This document shows positions 9,047 through 16,662 of a stretch of 64,000 nt of DNA, piece by piece. The translations under genes were made by a program, and so were the position numbers. Each line of letters begins with the position of its first letter. Within the stretch, counting starts at the first letter, position 1. The DNA comes from Sphingopyxis sp. (GTDB lineage Bacteria > Pseudomonadota > Alphaproteobacteria > Sphingomonadales > Sphingomonadaceae), in the NCBI GenBank assembly GCA_013823985.1, contig PNNB01000055.1, positions 62,001-126,000 on the forward strand. The letters run 5' to 3'. The notes beneath the pieces are model-generated. The model ran no database searches and was not told where the DNA came from. It saw only the letters and a list, made by a program, of their open reading frames with translations.

Positions 9047-9417
9047 CAGTATGGGTTCAACGCCTCGTCGTCTCGCTCTTGCTGGACGTCGGTTTTGGTT
9101 GTCCGCGCCGGAAGGCAGAGCGATGCATCTTCGTCGTCCGCCTCTTGGCGAACCTTTGTAAAGGTCCCCGTTTCCATCGATCCAAACTTCGCGGCATCGT
9201 CATCGTCGACCTCGACGTGTGTCATTGTCTTGCTTTGCGTCGCGACGAGCGAACCGCCTGCGACTTCGATGATCGGAACTTCTCCCTCCTCACTATCGAT
9301 CACCCACACATCCAGCTTCGACGAATAGCGGCCTGGCATCTCCGCCTCGGCAGAGCGCGGCGTGGCAAAGCGGAACAGAAACGGATCAGGAGCGGTGATC
9401 GACGAGTGAAAGCTCAT
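9043..9417 (-). CDS. Graspetide (omega-ester-containing RiPP) precursor with three core repeats
   Basis: A 124-residue protein. Near the N-terminus is DPFLFRF (residues 11-17), resembling the PFFxRF leader motif bound by graspetide ligases. The C-terminal half contains three Thr/Glu/Asp cores: SKTMTHVEVDDDD (62-74), TGTFTKVRQEADDED (83-97) and TTKTDVQQERDDE (106-118). The shared pattern is TxTxVxxExDD, the nucleophile-then-acid layout used for side-chain ester crosslinks. It directly precedes, and overlaps by ATGA, a gene for the N-terminal domain of an MvdD-type ligase. Together these make a graspetide precursor likely, although not of a class I can name. With the local ligase truncated, modification would need an enzyme in trans. 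Confidence 0.78.
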   Translation of the reverse strand: MSFHSSITAPDPFLFRFATPRSAEAEMPGRYSSKLDVWVIDSEEGEVPIIEVAGGSLVATQSKTMTHVEVDDDDAAKFGSMETGTFTKVRQEADDEDASLCLPARTTKTDVQQERDDEALNPYW

Positions 9418-9578
9418 TTGCTTCAGTCCCTCATAGCGGTTATCATTTTAGAACGTATAGAGAATGCGGGTCGGGAAGGTAAGTGCCTAGATGATCAATT
9501 CGGTTCGGAAGAATGGTAGATGACGTTTTCTAAGTCTTTTTCGTCTATCCAGAAAAAGATGTCGTTAGTTTTGATTGC

Positions 9579-10427
9579 GTGAAGCCGGCTGAACTCCGCC
9601 AGCGCGTCCAGCGCTACATCCATGGCGACTGCAGAGTCGCAGATCTCGACCGGATCTTTTTGGGTTTGCGCGACCACTGCTACGGACTTGCCACCATTCG
9701 AGAGATTGGCGACTTCGTCGCGCATCGCAATCAGCGGGAAAAAGGGCCAGTAACCGACAAGATTAGAGACATCCAGCTTAGCCTGGAGTCCTGGCTCAAA
9801 CAGGGCGAAGGCCGTTTTCCTGACCTAGCAACGGCCAAACGGATCAGTGCAGCCAACCTACGGACAGCCACTGATGCGCAACTGGATGCACGTCTGAATC
9901 TAAGGCGCGAAGTAGTGAAATCCGCTCTCAACCAAGCCATCAAAAAGATGCAGAGTGATCGCTTCGAGAAGCTGACACAGCGGGAGCGAGCGGTCTTCAA
10001 CTACCTCTCGGCCGCATTCATCTGGAACCCGGCGTTTACAGATGAACAAGTGACCGAAGATTTAGCGGCCCTACTCATCAAGTGCGGGGCCCTGTTGGAG
10101 GAAGAACGTCACGCATTTGATGCGAACCAAGCCTTCCTTGCGCTATATGTCACAGCATTGATGCACGATTCGACGGTGGTCATGGATGGCGGCTCACGGT
10201 TCGAGCTTGTCGCAGGCTTTGCCAACGATGAGAACCGGATCGAGGTAAAGGCGCGCATCGAGCTTGCGGGTTTTAGCAAATCTGTCATCGCTCCAGTCTG
10301 TGTGTTCTGGACCAAGCTGATCGGCACAGAGCACTGTTCAGACGATCTTGCCGCAGCGCCCGGTGATTGGAGTGGAGCGATAGAGATTGATCCCTCGGGT
10401 CGCCTTGCACGCATCGTCCGAACGTGA
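9579..10427 (+). CDS. Hypothetical protein, 282 residues
   Basis: A soluble protein with no recognised family. It includes a segment ATIREIGDFVAHRNQREKG that recurs in uncharacterised bacterial proteins, followed by a helical middle region and a beta-rich C-terminus. GTG at 9579 is the first usable start, but the frame is open back to 9534 without a start codon, so the N-terminus is uncertain. It is divergent from the graspetide locus. Confidence 0.65.
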   Translation: MKPAELRQRVQRYIHGDCRVADLDRIFLGLRDHCYGLATIREIGDFVAHRNQREKGPVTDKIRDIQLSLESWLKQGEGRFPDLATAKRISAANLRTATDAQLDARLNLRREVVKSALNQAIKKMQSDRFEKLTQRERAVFNYLSAAFIWNPAFTDEQVTEDLAALLIKCGALLEEERHAFDANQAFLALYVTALMHDSTVVMDGGSRFELVAGFANDENRIEVKARIELAGFSKSVIAPVCVFWTKLIGTEHCSDDLAAAPGDWSGAIEIDPSGRLARIVRT

Positions 10428-10695
10428 TCGCTATTCCATGATCAGAGACTTAGTTGGCGTCGTGCATCAACGCTTCGGATGCGGGCCTCCGGCCTGTGGG
10501 TTTGGAAACCAGCTGTGCCCTGCCCTCTGCGCCAACAGTGTTCGTTCGAAATTTTCGAGACTCTCCAAGTAAATTTGCTCACATCGTCCCAGAATTCTGC
10601 GATTGAATCAGAGAGTTAACGGAGATGGTCCATACGCAGCTTTATGCACTGAGCGCTCGGTATCGATGTCTTGGTTAGGTCAAGGTTCGGTGCGA

Positions 10696-10772
10696 CATGT
10701 CCGGAATCCGCCTACATATTTCGGACATGAATAAATGGACATTGTCCGAAATCCTGCTACATATTTCGGACA
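10696..10772. promoter_or_regulatory. Two tandem inverted repeats upstream of abiEi (likely autoregulatory operators)
   Basis: Repeat 1 spans 10696-10729: CATGTCCGGAAT and ATTTCGGACATG, one mismatch, 10-bp spacer. Repeat 2 spans 10743-10772: TGTCCGAAAT and ATTTCGGACA, perfect, 10-bp spacer. AbiEi antitoxins are known to repress their operon by binding paired inverted repeats in the promoter; the paired layout here fits. The rest of the gene-free stretch 10428-10695 shows nothing recognisable. Confidence 0.8.
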
Positions 10773-11425
10773 TGAGCGATGTGCCATCCGGTCTGAAAGC
10801 ACAAATTCTCGATCGTATCGGCCGGGGAGCACAGGGTGCTGTCTGGACACCGTCCGATTTCCTCGATCTCGCCGGGCGTGATGCCGTCGACAAGACGCTC
10901 CAGCGCTTGGTCAAAGGGAGCGATCTGCGCCGGATCGACCGAGGACTCTATGACAAGCCGAGCTTCAACTGCCTGACACAAAACGACAGCGCCCCCGATC
11001 CTCGGGCGGTCATCGATGCCGTCGCGCGCCGTGACCAGATTCGTGTACTGGTCGATGGCATGACGGCGGCAAACGATCTCGGCTTCACCAATGCCGTGCC
11101 CGCGAAGATCGTTGTGCATAGCGAGGCGCGCCCGAAGTCGATCAAGCTCGACAATCTCACGATAACCTTCAAGCAGACCGCGGCCAGCAAGCTGTTCTGG
11201 GCCGGGCGCCCCGCCATGCGCATCGTCCAGGCGCTGCACTGGCTGCGCGACACCATGTCCGGCGGCGAAACCGACCAATGGCGCGGCCGGCTATCATCCC
11301 TGCTGGCCGACACCAGGCACGGCGCTGTGCTCAGGGCCGATCTTGCTGATGGCCTGACCACGCTTCCAGCCTGGATGCAGGATATGCTGCGGCCGCTCGT
11401 GAGCAGCGAGATACCTCTGGCATGA
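10772..11425 (+). CDS. abiEi: AbiEi-family antitoxin (DUF6088) of a type IV toxin-antitoxin system
   Basis: A 217-residue protein from the ATG at 10772. The N-terminus has the DUF6088/AbiEi winged-helix pattern (IGRGAQGAVWTPSDFLDL, then LRRIDRGLYDKP), followed by the antitoxin C-domain (GMTAANDLGFTNAVPAKIV). It should repress its own promoter and counteract the AbiEii toxin. An in-frame ATG at 10697 would add 25 residues, but these are encoded by the two inverted repeats and do not look like protein, so the inner start is preferred; it lacks a clear ribosome site. The stop overlaps the toxin start (ATGA). Confidence 0.9.
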   Translation: MSDVPSGLKAQILDRIGRGAQGAVWTPSDFLDLAGRDAVDKTLQRLVKGSDLRRIDRGLYDKPSFNCLTQNDSAPDPRAVIDAVARRDQIRVLVDGMTAANDLGFTNAVPAKIVVHSEARPKSIKLDNLTITFKQTAASKLFWAGRPAMRIVQALHWLRDTMSGGETDQWRGRLSSLLADTRHGAVLRADLADGLTTLPAWMQDMLRPLVSSEIPLA

Positions 11426-12468
11426 ATGCCGCTTTTGACGAAATCCTGCGCGCAGACGCACGAACACGCAGCGGGCTGTTCATCGCCACGGCTCAACGCC
11501 TCGGAACGACGCCGCAGAATGTCGAGAAGGACTTCTGGGTTTGCTGGACGCTGGATGCGCTGTTCAACGGATTGGGCGCGGGACCGCGCCTGCTCTTCAA
11601 AGGCGGCACCTCGCTCTCCAAGGCATTTGGGTTGATCGAGCGATTTTCCGAAGACGTCGACGTGACCGTCTTCCGCGACGATCTGGGCCAAGCGGCATCG
11701 ATCGAGGAACTTGCGGCGCTCAGCGGCAAGAAGCGCCAAGCTGCTCTCGACGCGATACGCAGCGCCTGCGAGGCTTACATAAACGGGCCACTGGCCGAAC
11801 GACTGGCCGATATCTGCGCCGAAACCTGCGCGCGCGCAGGATTTGGAAAGGATGCCATTCGCGTCGAGCCTGATGCGTACGACGGCCAAACGCTCATGCT
11901 GGTCTATGCGAGCGTGACGCCGACCGATGCCTATATCGCCAAGTCGGTGAAAATCGAATCCGGAGCCAAGTCGGCGCTCGACCCGCATTCACGCCGGACG
12001 ATCACGCCCTATGTCGATGCCGATGTCCCGGATATTGACCTCGCTGTGCCCAACGTGACCGTGGTCGATGCCGAGCGGACATTCTGGGACAAAGTGGTCA
12101 TCGTTCACGGGCTGCGCCGGTGGTATGAAATACGCGACCAACTGCGCGGCAACGGCCAGCGAATTTCGCGTCACTATTACGACCTTTATCGCCTGATCCA
12201 CTCCGAGACTGGCAAGGCCGCGACGGCAAATCTGGAGCTTGGCGAAGACTGCGTTGTTCACGCCCGCATGTTCTTCAACCGGCCCGACTTCGACCTGGCG
12301 TCCGCACGCGTCCCGACATTCGCGTTATGCCCGGAAGGCGCCATGATCGATCAACTGCGACAGGACTATCAGGCAATGAGCGGAATGATCTTTGGCGATC
12401 CGCCTCGGTTCGATGATGTGATCGAGGCCATTGCCGAGCTTCAAAATTCGTTAAACGCTGCCGCATGA
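11422..12468 (+). CDS. abiEii: AbiEii-family nucleotidyltransferase toxin
   Basis: A 348-residue protein of the AbiEii/DUF1814 nucleotidyltransferase family. The signature KGGTSLSK (60-67) and RFSEDVDV (74-81) carry the catalytic Gly/Ser and Asp residues, and AERTFWDKVVIVH is the conserved third motif. Relatives (AbiEii, MenT-like toxins) transfer nucleotides to RNA or tRNA and arrest growth during phage infection. It overlaps the antitoxin by ATGA upstream and a third gene by ATGA downstream, so all three are translationally coupled. Length is somewhat above the 300-residue family norm. Confidence 0.92.
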   Translation: MNAAFDEILRADARTRSGLFIATAQRLGTTPQNVEKDFWVCWTLDALFNGLGAGPRLLFKGGTSLSKAFGLIERFSEDVDVTVFRDDLGQAASIEELAALSGKKRQAALDAIRSACEAYINGPLAERLADICAETCARAGFGKDAIRVEPDAYDGQTLMLVYASVTPTDAYIAKSVKIESGAKSALDPHSRRTITPYVDADVPDIDLAVPNVTVVDAERTFWDKVVIVHGLRRWYEIRDQLRGNGQRISRHYYDLYRLIHSETGKAATANLELGEDCVVHARMFFNRPDFDLASARVPTFALCPEGAMIDQLRQDYQAMSGMIFGDPPRFDDVIEAIAELQNSLNAAA

Positions 12469-14132
12469 AGGGGTTTCTCAAAGGATTGTTCGGCGGTGGC
12501 CGTGAAGTGGAACGGGCAGCTCAACCCGGTCGCGCCGTACCCCTGGAAATCGAGCCATTCAGCCACGGGCTTGTCAGCATTCCCAGCCTCGACTTCTTTG
12601 GCCCACATGCCGCATCGCCCAATGGCCGGTTTCATCTCATCTGGCAGGACCGAAACCCGGAAGGCACTATCGGCGGCCATCGCTATGAAGGCCACGGATC
12701 CTGGTCCTTGTTGAGCGGCAATGGAAATAGGCTGGCTACGGGCCGTCTCGAAAGGCCGCAGCATGGTCATGTCGCAGACACTGGCACGTTCATCCTGAGC
12801 GACTCGATGTTCGGCGATGGCTTGAGCGGCAGGCTCGTCGCCTTCAGCGCCGATGGTCACAAACTCGTCGAGCGTGAGTTCTCGGCCAACCTGGCAAGCA
12901 GCGACGTCTCCGCCGATGGCCGCTTTGCAATCTGCCAGACCGCCAATGCACCAGGCAGCGCTGACAGTTGCCGCTATTTCCTGTTCGATCTCGACCAGGG
13001 CTGCGAGATCGCGAACTGGGAGCAGGAAACAGGCTGGAGCGAAGACTATGCGTTCGATCCGGCCAACCGCCGCGTCTATTTGATCGGCAAAGAAGGTGAG
13101 CGCGTCGGCTATGATTTCGGCGGAGCAATGATCGATCGCGAGGGCTGGCAGCGCAATCGCATAGCGGCCGGCGACATCCGGATCATACGGTCAATCTCGG
13201 ACGCTTCTGCTGGCGAGCTTTTGCAGGAACAGCGGACTGCCATATTTGCCGGGCTCGACGTTGCGGAAGCTAGCACAGAGGTCTGGCGGCAGGCGCAAGC
13301 CCTTCGCCTGCGCGGCGAGTTGCACGAGCACGCCGGAGAAACCGAGGCAGCGATCGCCGCTTATGACAAGGCGCTTTCAATAGATCCTCAGGTAGGCGTC
13401 TCCAGGAAACTGGCAAAACTGCAGCGAACTGCCGTGCCGAAGAACTCGGCGCGCGCGACAGTCAGGATTGGGAAATTCGAGCAGCAAGCCCAACGCTTCG
13501 GCATCGAGCATGAAGTTATCCACCTCGAGCGGGGGGCTGGAAAGGAATGGCGCCTGCGCCGGGACGATACGATGAAGCCGGTGGAACTGGCGGCGCTCGA
13601 TCACTATGCGGCAGATGGGTGGAGCGGTGCCGCAGCCGAGGGCGGGCTAATCCTTACCTTGATAAAGGCAGCATCGTTCAATCCCCTTCCCCAGCGCCAT
13701 GCCGACACATTCATTGAGGCACTCTATGCCCAGAATGTCGCTTTTCCCGAGGACCGCCTCGATCATGAACAGCTTCTCGGGACATTGGGCAACGCTTCGC
13801 GCAGGCAGGTCGAGAGCAACTGGGCGATCATTGCGGCAACCGCGGGTCATAGCCCGGCATATTATCCGGCGGTCAGACGCGAACATGTCCTCGGCCTTTT
13901 CGACTGCCTCGGCACTAAGCGGTTGCGCGAGATTGCCGAGCGGTTCGCCCAGGCCCCTTATGATCTGCGTGCTGGTTGGCCGGATTTGACGCTGTGGCGT
14001 GAGGGCGAAATTCGATTTGTCGAGGTTAAGGCTCCTGGAGACTCGATGCACGCAAGTCAGGCTCGGCTGATTTCCAAGATCCTCGTGTCGCTTGGATTCA
14101 GAACCGGTCTTGCCGAGATCCGGCCAGGCTGA
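12465..14132 (+). CDS. Propeller-like / TPR / VRR-NUC nuclease coupled to the AbiE operon
   Basis: A 555-residue protein. Residues 30-240 form a beta-rich region with repeated SADG/SPNG turns, resembling a propeller of the WD40/PQQ type. Residues 275-320 look like one or two TPR helices (GETEAAIAAYDKALSIDP). The C-terminus is a VRR-NUC domain: GWPDLTLW with D507 and FVEVKAPGD with E520 and K522, the PD-(D/E)xK core also found in FAN1. The start overlaps the toxin stop by ATGA. The family is not one I know as part of AbiE systems. A defence or effector role with the toxin is inferred from coupling. Confidence 0.8.
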   Translation: MKGFLKGLFGGGREVERAAQPGRAVPLEIEPFSHGLVSIPSLDFFGPHAASPNGRFHLIWQDRNPEGTIGGHRYEGHGSWSLLSGNGNRLATGRLERPQHGHVADTGTFILSDSMFGDGLSGRLVAFSADGHKLVEREFSANLASSDVSADGRFAICQTANAPGSADSCRYFLFDLDQGCEIANWEQETGWSEDYAFDPANRRVYLIGKEGERVGYDFGGAMIDREGWQRNRIAAGDIRIIRSISDASAGELLQEQRTAIFAGLDVAEASTEVWRQAQALRLRGELHEHAGETEAAIAAYDKALSIDPQVGVSRKLAKLQRTAVPKNSARATVRIGKFEQQAQRFGIEHEVIHLERGAGKEWRLRRDDTMKPVELAALDHYAADGWSGAAAEGGLILTLIKAASFNPLPQRHADTFIEALYAQNVAFPEDRLDHEQLLGTLGNASRRQVESNWAIIAATAGHSPAYYPAVRREHVLGLFDCLGTKRLREIAERFAQAPYDLRAGWPDLTLWREGEIRFVEVKAPGDSMHASQARLISKILVSLGFRTGLAEIRPG

Positions 14133-14289
14133 CCGGATAGACTTGCGGTTGGCCGCATCCAGCGATCACCGAGACGGCAAATGACGCCGAGGGCGGTGAA
14201 GCTGAACCATGGCGATAAAGCGGGCTCCTAGGCCAGAACTAGCCCCAAGTAGGGCAGAAGTTGAAGTATGCCCCTCCCCTGCCCCGGCG

Positions 14290-14631
14290 TTATGTCTGCG
14301 TTTGTTTATAGTGCGCGATCAAGATCATGATCGTGTCTGGGATTGATCGATTCAGCTCGTCGCAAAGCGCATTGAGCGCCGCCTGCTCGCTTGGCTTCAT
14401 CCGAAAGTTTATCGCCTTGGTCCTGGTTTCCAGGTCCCCTCGCCTCCTGGGGCGCCCTCCCCTGCCCGTGTCTGGCGCAATATTGGCAACCGGAATTGTG
14501 GCTGGCAGCGAGTCTTCAATTGGCTTAGGGGCAAAGGCGGAAAGCGTATCAGTCAATGACGGCTTCGAGTCAGCCGATTTGGGCGCCTGTGTCCGCGCAA
14601 AGGGATCGGGCGGCGTTGGACGTTCTCCCAT
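14290..14631 (-). CDS. Small ribbon-helix-helix-like partner of ParA (putative centromere-binding protein)
   Basis: A 113-residue protein with a disordered proline-rich N-half, a basic patch (GRGGRPRRRGDLETRTKA) and a C-terminal RHH-like segment (INFRMKPSEQAALNALCDEL). It starts 3 bp after the parA stop with AAAGGAAA inside the parA end as ribosome site. The layout parA plus small RHH protein defines type Ib partition operons, where the small protein binds the centromere and stimulates ParA ATPase. RHH identity is by pattern; the family is not certain. Confidence 0.7.
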   Translation of the reverse strand: MGERPTPPDPFARTQAPKSADSKPSLTDTLSAFAPKPIEDSLPATIPVANIAPDTGRGGRPRRRGDLETRTKAINFRMKPSEQAALNALCDELNRSIPDTIMILIAHYKQTQT

Positions 14632-14634
14632 GGC

Positions 14635-15330
14635 CTATTTCCTTTCTTCTGCTTCGGAGGCCTTGATGTCTTCGATTGCCTGGTGCAGTATCTCTGCCGC
14701 ATATGCCCTGGGCTTTTGGGCGTTGGCTACGCCTTGCTCTGCCACTTCTTCGAGCGTCAGTCCGTAAAGGTCCATCGCGGCATAAGCATCGTACTGACGC
14801 AGCTCGGCGTCGAAGACCGGCGCCTTGTTGCGCGTGGCGTTGACGACATGGCGTTCGTTCTTCGACATGATCAGCGGGTTGGTCATCGTAAAGAGGATGC
14901 GATGCGGAATGGGCCGCCCTCCCCTCATCTCGACGATCGCTTCCATATCGACATCGAGCAGATTGGCGGTCGCCGCGGCGTCGAGCGACGTTGCTTTTTG
15001 CGGAATGATCCACATGTCGGATAGCGATGCGGCCCATTGCATGCGCTGTGAGCGCATGCCGGCAGGATCGACGATCACGAACGGATATTTGGCGGCGGCA
15101 TCCTTGATATGGGCGCGAATATCGATGTCGCGATTGAGGTTGGAGGCATCGATCACCGTAATCCCGTCCTTGGCCTGCCATTTCTGGTACCAATTATAGG
15201 CGCTCAGCTGGTCATCGGCGTCGATGATGCAGACTTCGGACCCTGCCGAGCGGATTTCTGAGGCAAGCGCGAGAACGGTGGTGGTTTTGCCGCAACCGCC
15301 CTTCGATGATCCCACGGTGATGACTGGCAT
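14635..15330 (-). CDS. parA: ParA-family partition ATPase
   Basis: A 231-residue protein with the deviant Walker A KGGCGKTTT (about residues 9-17), Walker A' IIDADDQ and a motif FVIVDPAGM for Walker B. This is a small ParA of the type that lacks an N-terminal HTH. It should segregate the plasmid with the downstream RHH-like protein. The frame opens to 15390, but the protein begins naturally with MPVITVGSSKGG at 15330; no good ribosome site is visible for either start. The candidate centromere lies directly upstream. Confidence 0.93.
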   Translation of the reverse strand: MPVITVGSSKGGCGKTTTVLALASEIRSAGSEVCIIDADDQLSAYNWYQKWQAKDGITVIDASNLNRDIDIRAHIKDAAAKYPFVIVDPAGMRSQRMQWAASLSDMWIIPQKATSLDAAATANLLDVDMEAIVEMRGGRPIPHRILFTMTNPLIMSKNERHVVNATRNKAPVFDAELRQYDAYAAMDLYGLTLEEVAEQGVANAQKPRAYAAEILHQAIEDIKASEAEERK

Positions 15331-15350
15331 AGGAGACTCGCTTTGCATTT

Positions 15351-15530
15351 GTAACGTGACATGTAACGCGCTTCCGCCTCGGAAAGACAAAGCACATTGC
15401 CGTTCGATAGTGCAAGGTAACGTGATAGCGCAAGCGAAAACGCACTATAAAAAGCGTTGCAACGCGAAAGCGCTAGACAATGCGAAGCGCATTGCAAGGC
15501 GATAGGTAACGCACAATGTAAAGCGCTTAC
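15351..15530. repeat. Candidate partition centromere: phased short repeats upstream of parA
   Basis: The gap between parA and the next gene is filled with at least twelve copies of a heptamer-like motif NNARCGN, as GTAACGY (15351, 15363, 15417, 15505) and AAAGCGY or AAACGCN variants (CG steps at 15421, 15429, 15435, 15441, 15455, 15463, 15471, 15488, 15510, 15524). Many are 6-8 bp or multiples apart. A longer pair, GCGCTT-N5/6-CGGAAAG, occurs at 15367-15386 and 15523-15540. This resembles operator/centromere arrays bound by RHH partition proteins. Confidence 0.6.
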
Positions 15531-15546
15531 ACTCGGAAAGTCGCAG

Positions 15547-16548
15547 CTAATCGTCAAAACGATCCAATGTCGCCGGCTCCTCATCGACCGAATAGGACCG
15601 AAGCCAGGGCGCTTGTGCCCACCCAAGCCGAAAGCGCTCCACATGTCCATAAGCCGGGGCAGGGGGGCTGTGCCGCGCAAAGCCCGCGGCCACTAGCTGT
15701 CTCAACATCTTCCGCGCGCCAGGCTCAGAACAGTCCAGCAACTTGCCAAGCAGGGCAGGGGCCAATTCCCCGATTCCAGCCAGATAGGCATAGGCCAAAC
15801 CAAGTCGGGAATGGTGTCTAAGCCCGGAAAACTCGGCTTCAAAGGCTCTTTGCCCATGGATAGCACCCAAAATTGCCTCTGAGAGCGTATGGGCAGACCC
15901 AGCAAGGGCCGAGCGCAAAGCGCGATCGCGCCATGATCTCGACCGATCAAAGCGCAGCATTTCACGCAGGAAGAGGGCGGGGAAGGGGGGTGACGCTTTA
16001 GTGCCCCCCAGGACCTTCATATGGAAAGCGCCGGCGAGGTTTAGCGCCCAGCAAATATCGCGGTCGTCCAGTTCTTCAAGCTTCTGACACCGATCGATCA
16101 GCAAGGCGCTACGACCTGTAGGATCCAGATCGACCGGAAGTCGCTGCAGCTGGTCGCAGACCTCAAGGAGCCTTTGCTGCTTCTCTTCAAATTCGCTCAC
16201 ATAGATGAGGCGTTCAGGGCCTGATAGGGCAGGGGAGTGCGCCCGAACCGCCGCGACGGCCGATCGAAGCGGTGCCCATTCGGCCAGCTCATCGACCAGC
16301 GCCGCGAACAGACGCAGTTCATAGCCATTGTCGAGACTAAAGAGAGTGCGGCCGTGGCCTATTCCGCAATCAACCCGGTATTGTGCCCAGAGCTTCGACA
16401 GCAGCCGGTAGGCCAGGATGGCGGTGACATTGTCGCGGGACGTCTCTGGTAAAAGTGTGAGAAACGAAAGGCTTGCACCGGCATGGCCGAGCATGAAAAT
16501 GGCAAGGGCAGGGCTTGTCGAGTCGGTGATGGCGATCATCCCTTGCAC
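15547..16548 (-). CDS. Uncharacterised plasmid protein with C-terminal HTH-like region
   Basis: A 333-residue protein starting with GTG and a GAGGAG ribosome site eight bases upstream. It is mostly helical. Residues about 255-300 (LAPALLGKLLDCSEPGARKMLRQLVAAGF) look like a winged-helix DNA-binding segment. The family was not recognised. It sits between the partition region and the recombinase, reading toward parA, so it may be a plasmid maintenance regulator; that is only positional. Confidence 0.7.
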   Translation of the reverse strand: MQGMIAITDSTSPALAIFMLGHAGASLSFLTLLPETSRDNVTAILAYRLLSKLWAQYRVDCGIGHGRTLFSLDNGYELRLFAALVDELAEWAPLRSAVAAVRAHSPALSGPERLIYVSEFEEKQQRLLEVCDQLQRLPVDLDPTGRSALLIDRCQKLEELDDRDICWALNLAGAFHMKVLGGTKASPPFPALFLREMLRFDRSRSWRDRALRSALAGSAHTLSEAILGAIHGQRAFEAEFSGLRHHSRLGLAYAYLAGIGELAPALLGKLLDCSEPGARKMLRQLVAAGFARHSPPAPAYGHVERFRLGWAQAPWLRSYSVDEEPATLDRFDD

Positions 16549-16637
16549 AATTCCGGCTCCTCGCAGGTCGAGCGCGATGAATTTGGAAAAACCTAACTAG
16601 CCCATTGGGTTTGCTCCGTCTAGAGCCTTTCAGCCAC

Positions 16638-16662
16638 TTTCCGTAATAATATGTTACGGAAA
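16638..16662. promoter_or_regulatory. Palindrome at the 5' end of the tyrosine recombinase gene (core site or operator)
   Basis: TTTCCGTAA and TTACGGAAA form perfect 9-bp inverted arms around a 7-bp AT-rich centre (TAATATG). Two arms around a 6-8 bp spacer is the architecture of tyrosine-recombinase crossover cores (loxP, dif), and it lies at the recombinase gene start, so it is a candidate resolution site. It could equally be an operator. Confidence 0.55.

Noticed and set aside
9495-9725. 76-residue minus-strand frame
   Set aside because: It overlaps the better supported gene starting at 9579, which has the recurring DFVAHRNQREKG segment; composition alone is not enough.
10697-10771. N-terminal extension of AbiEi from ATG 10697
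   Set aside because: The 25 residues are encoded by operator repeats and align with nothing in AbiEi proteins.
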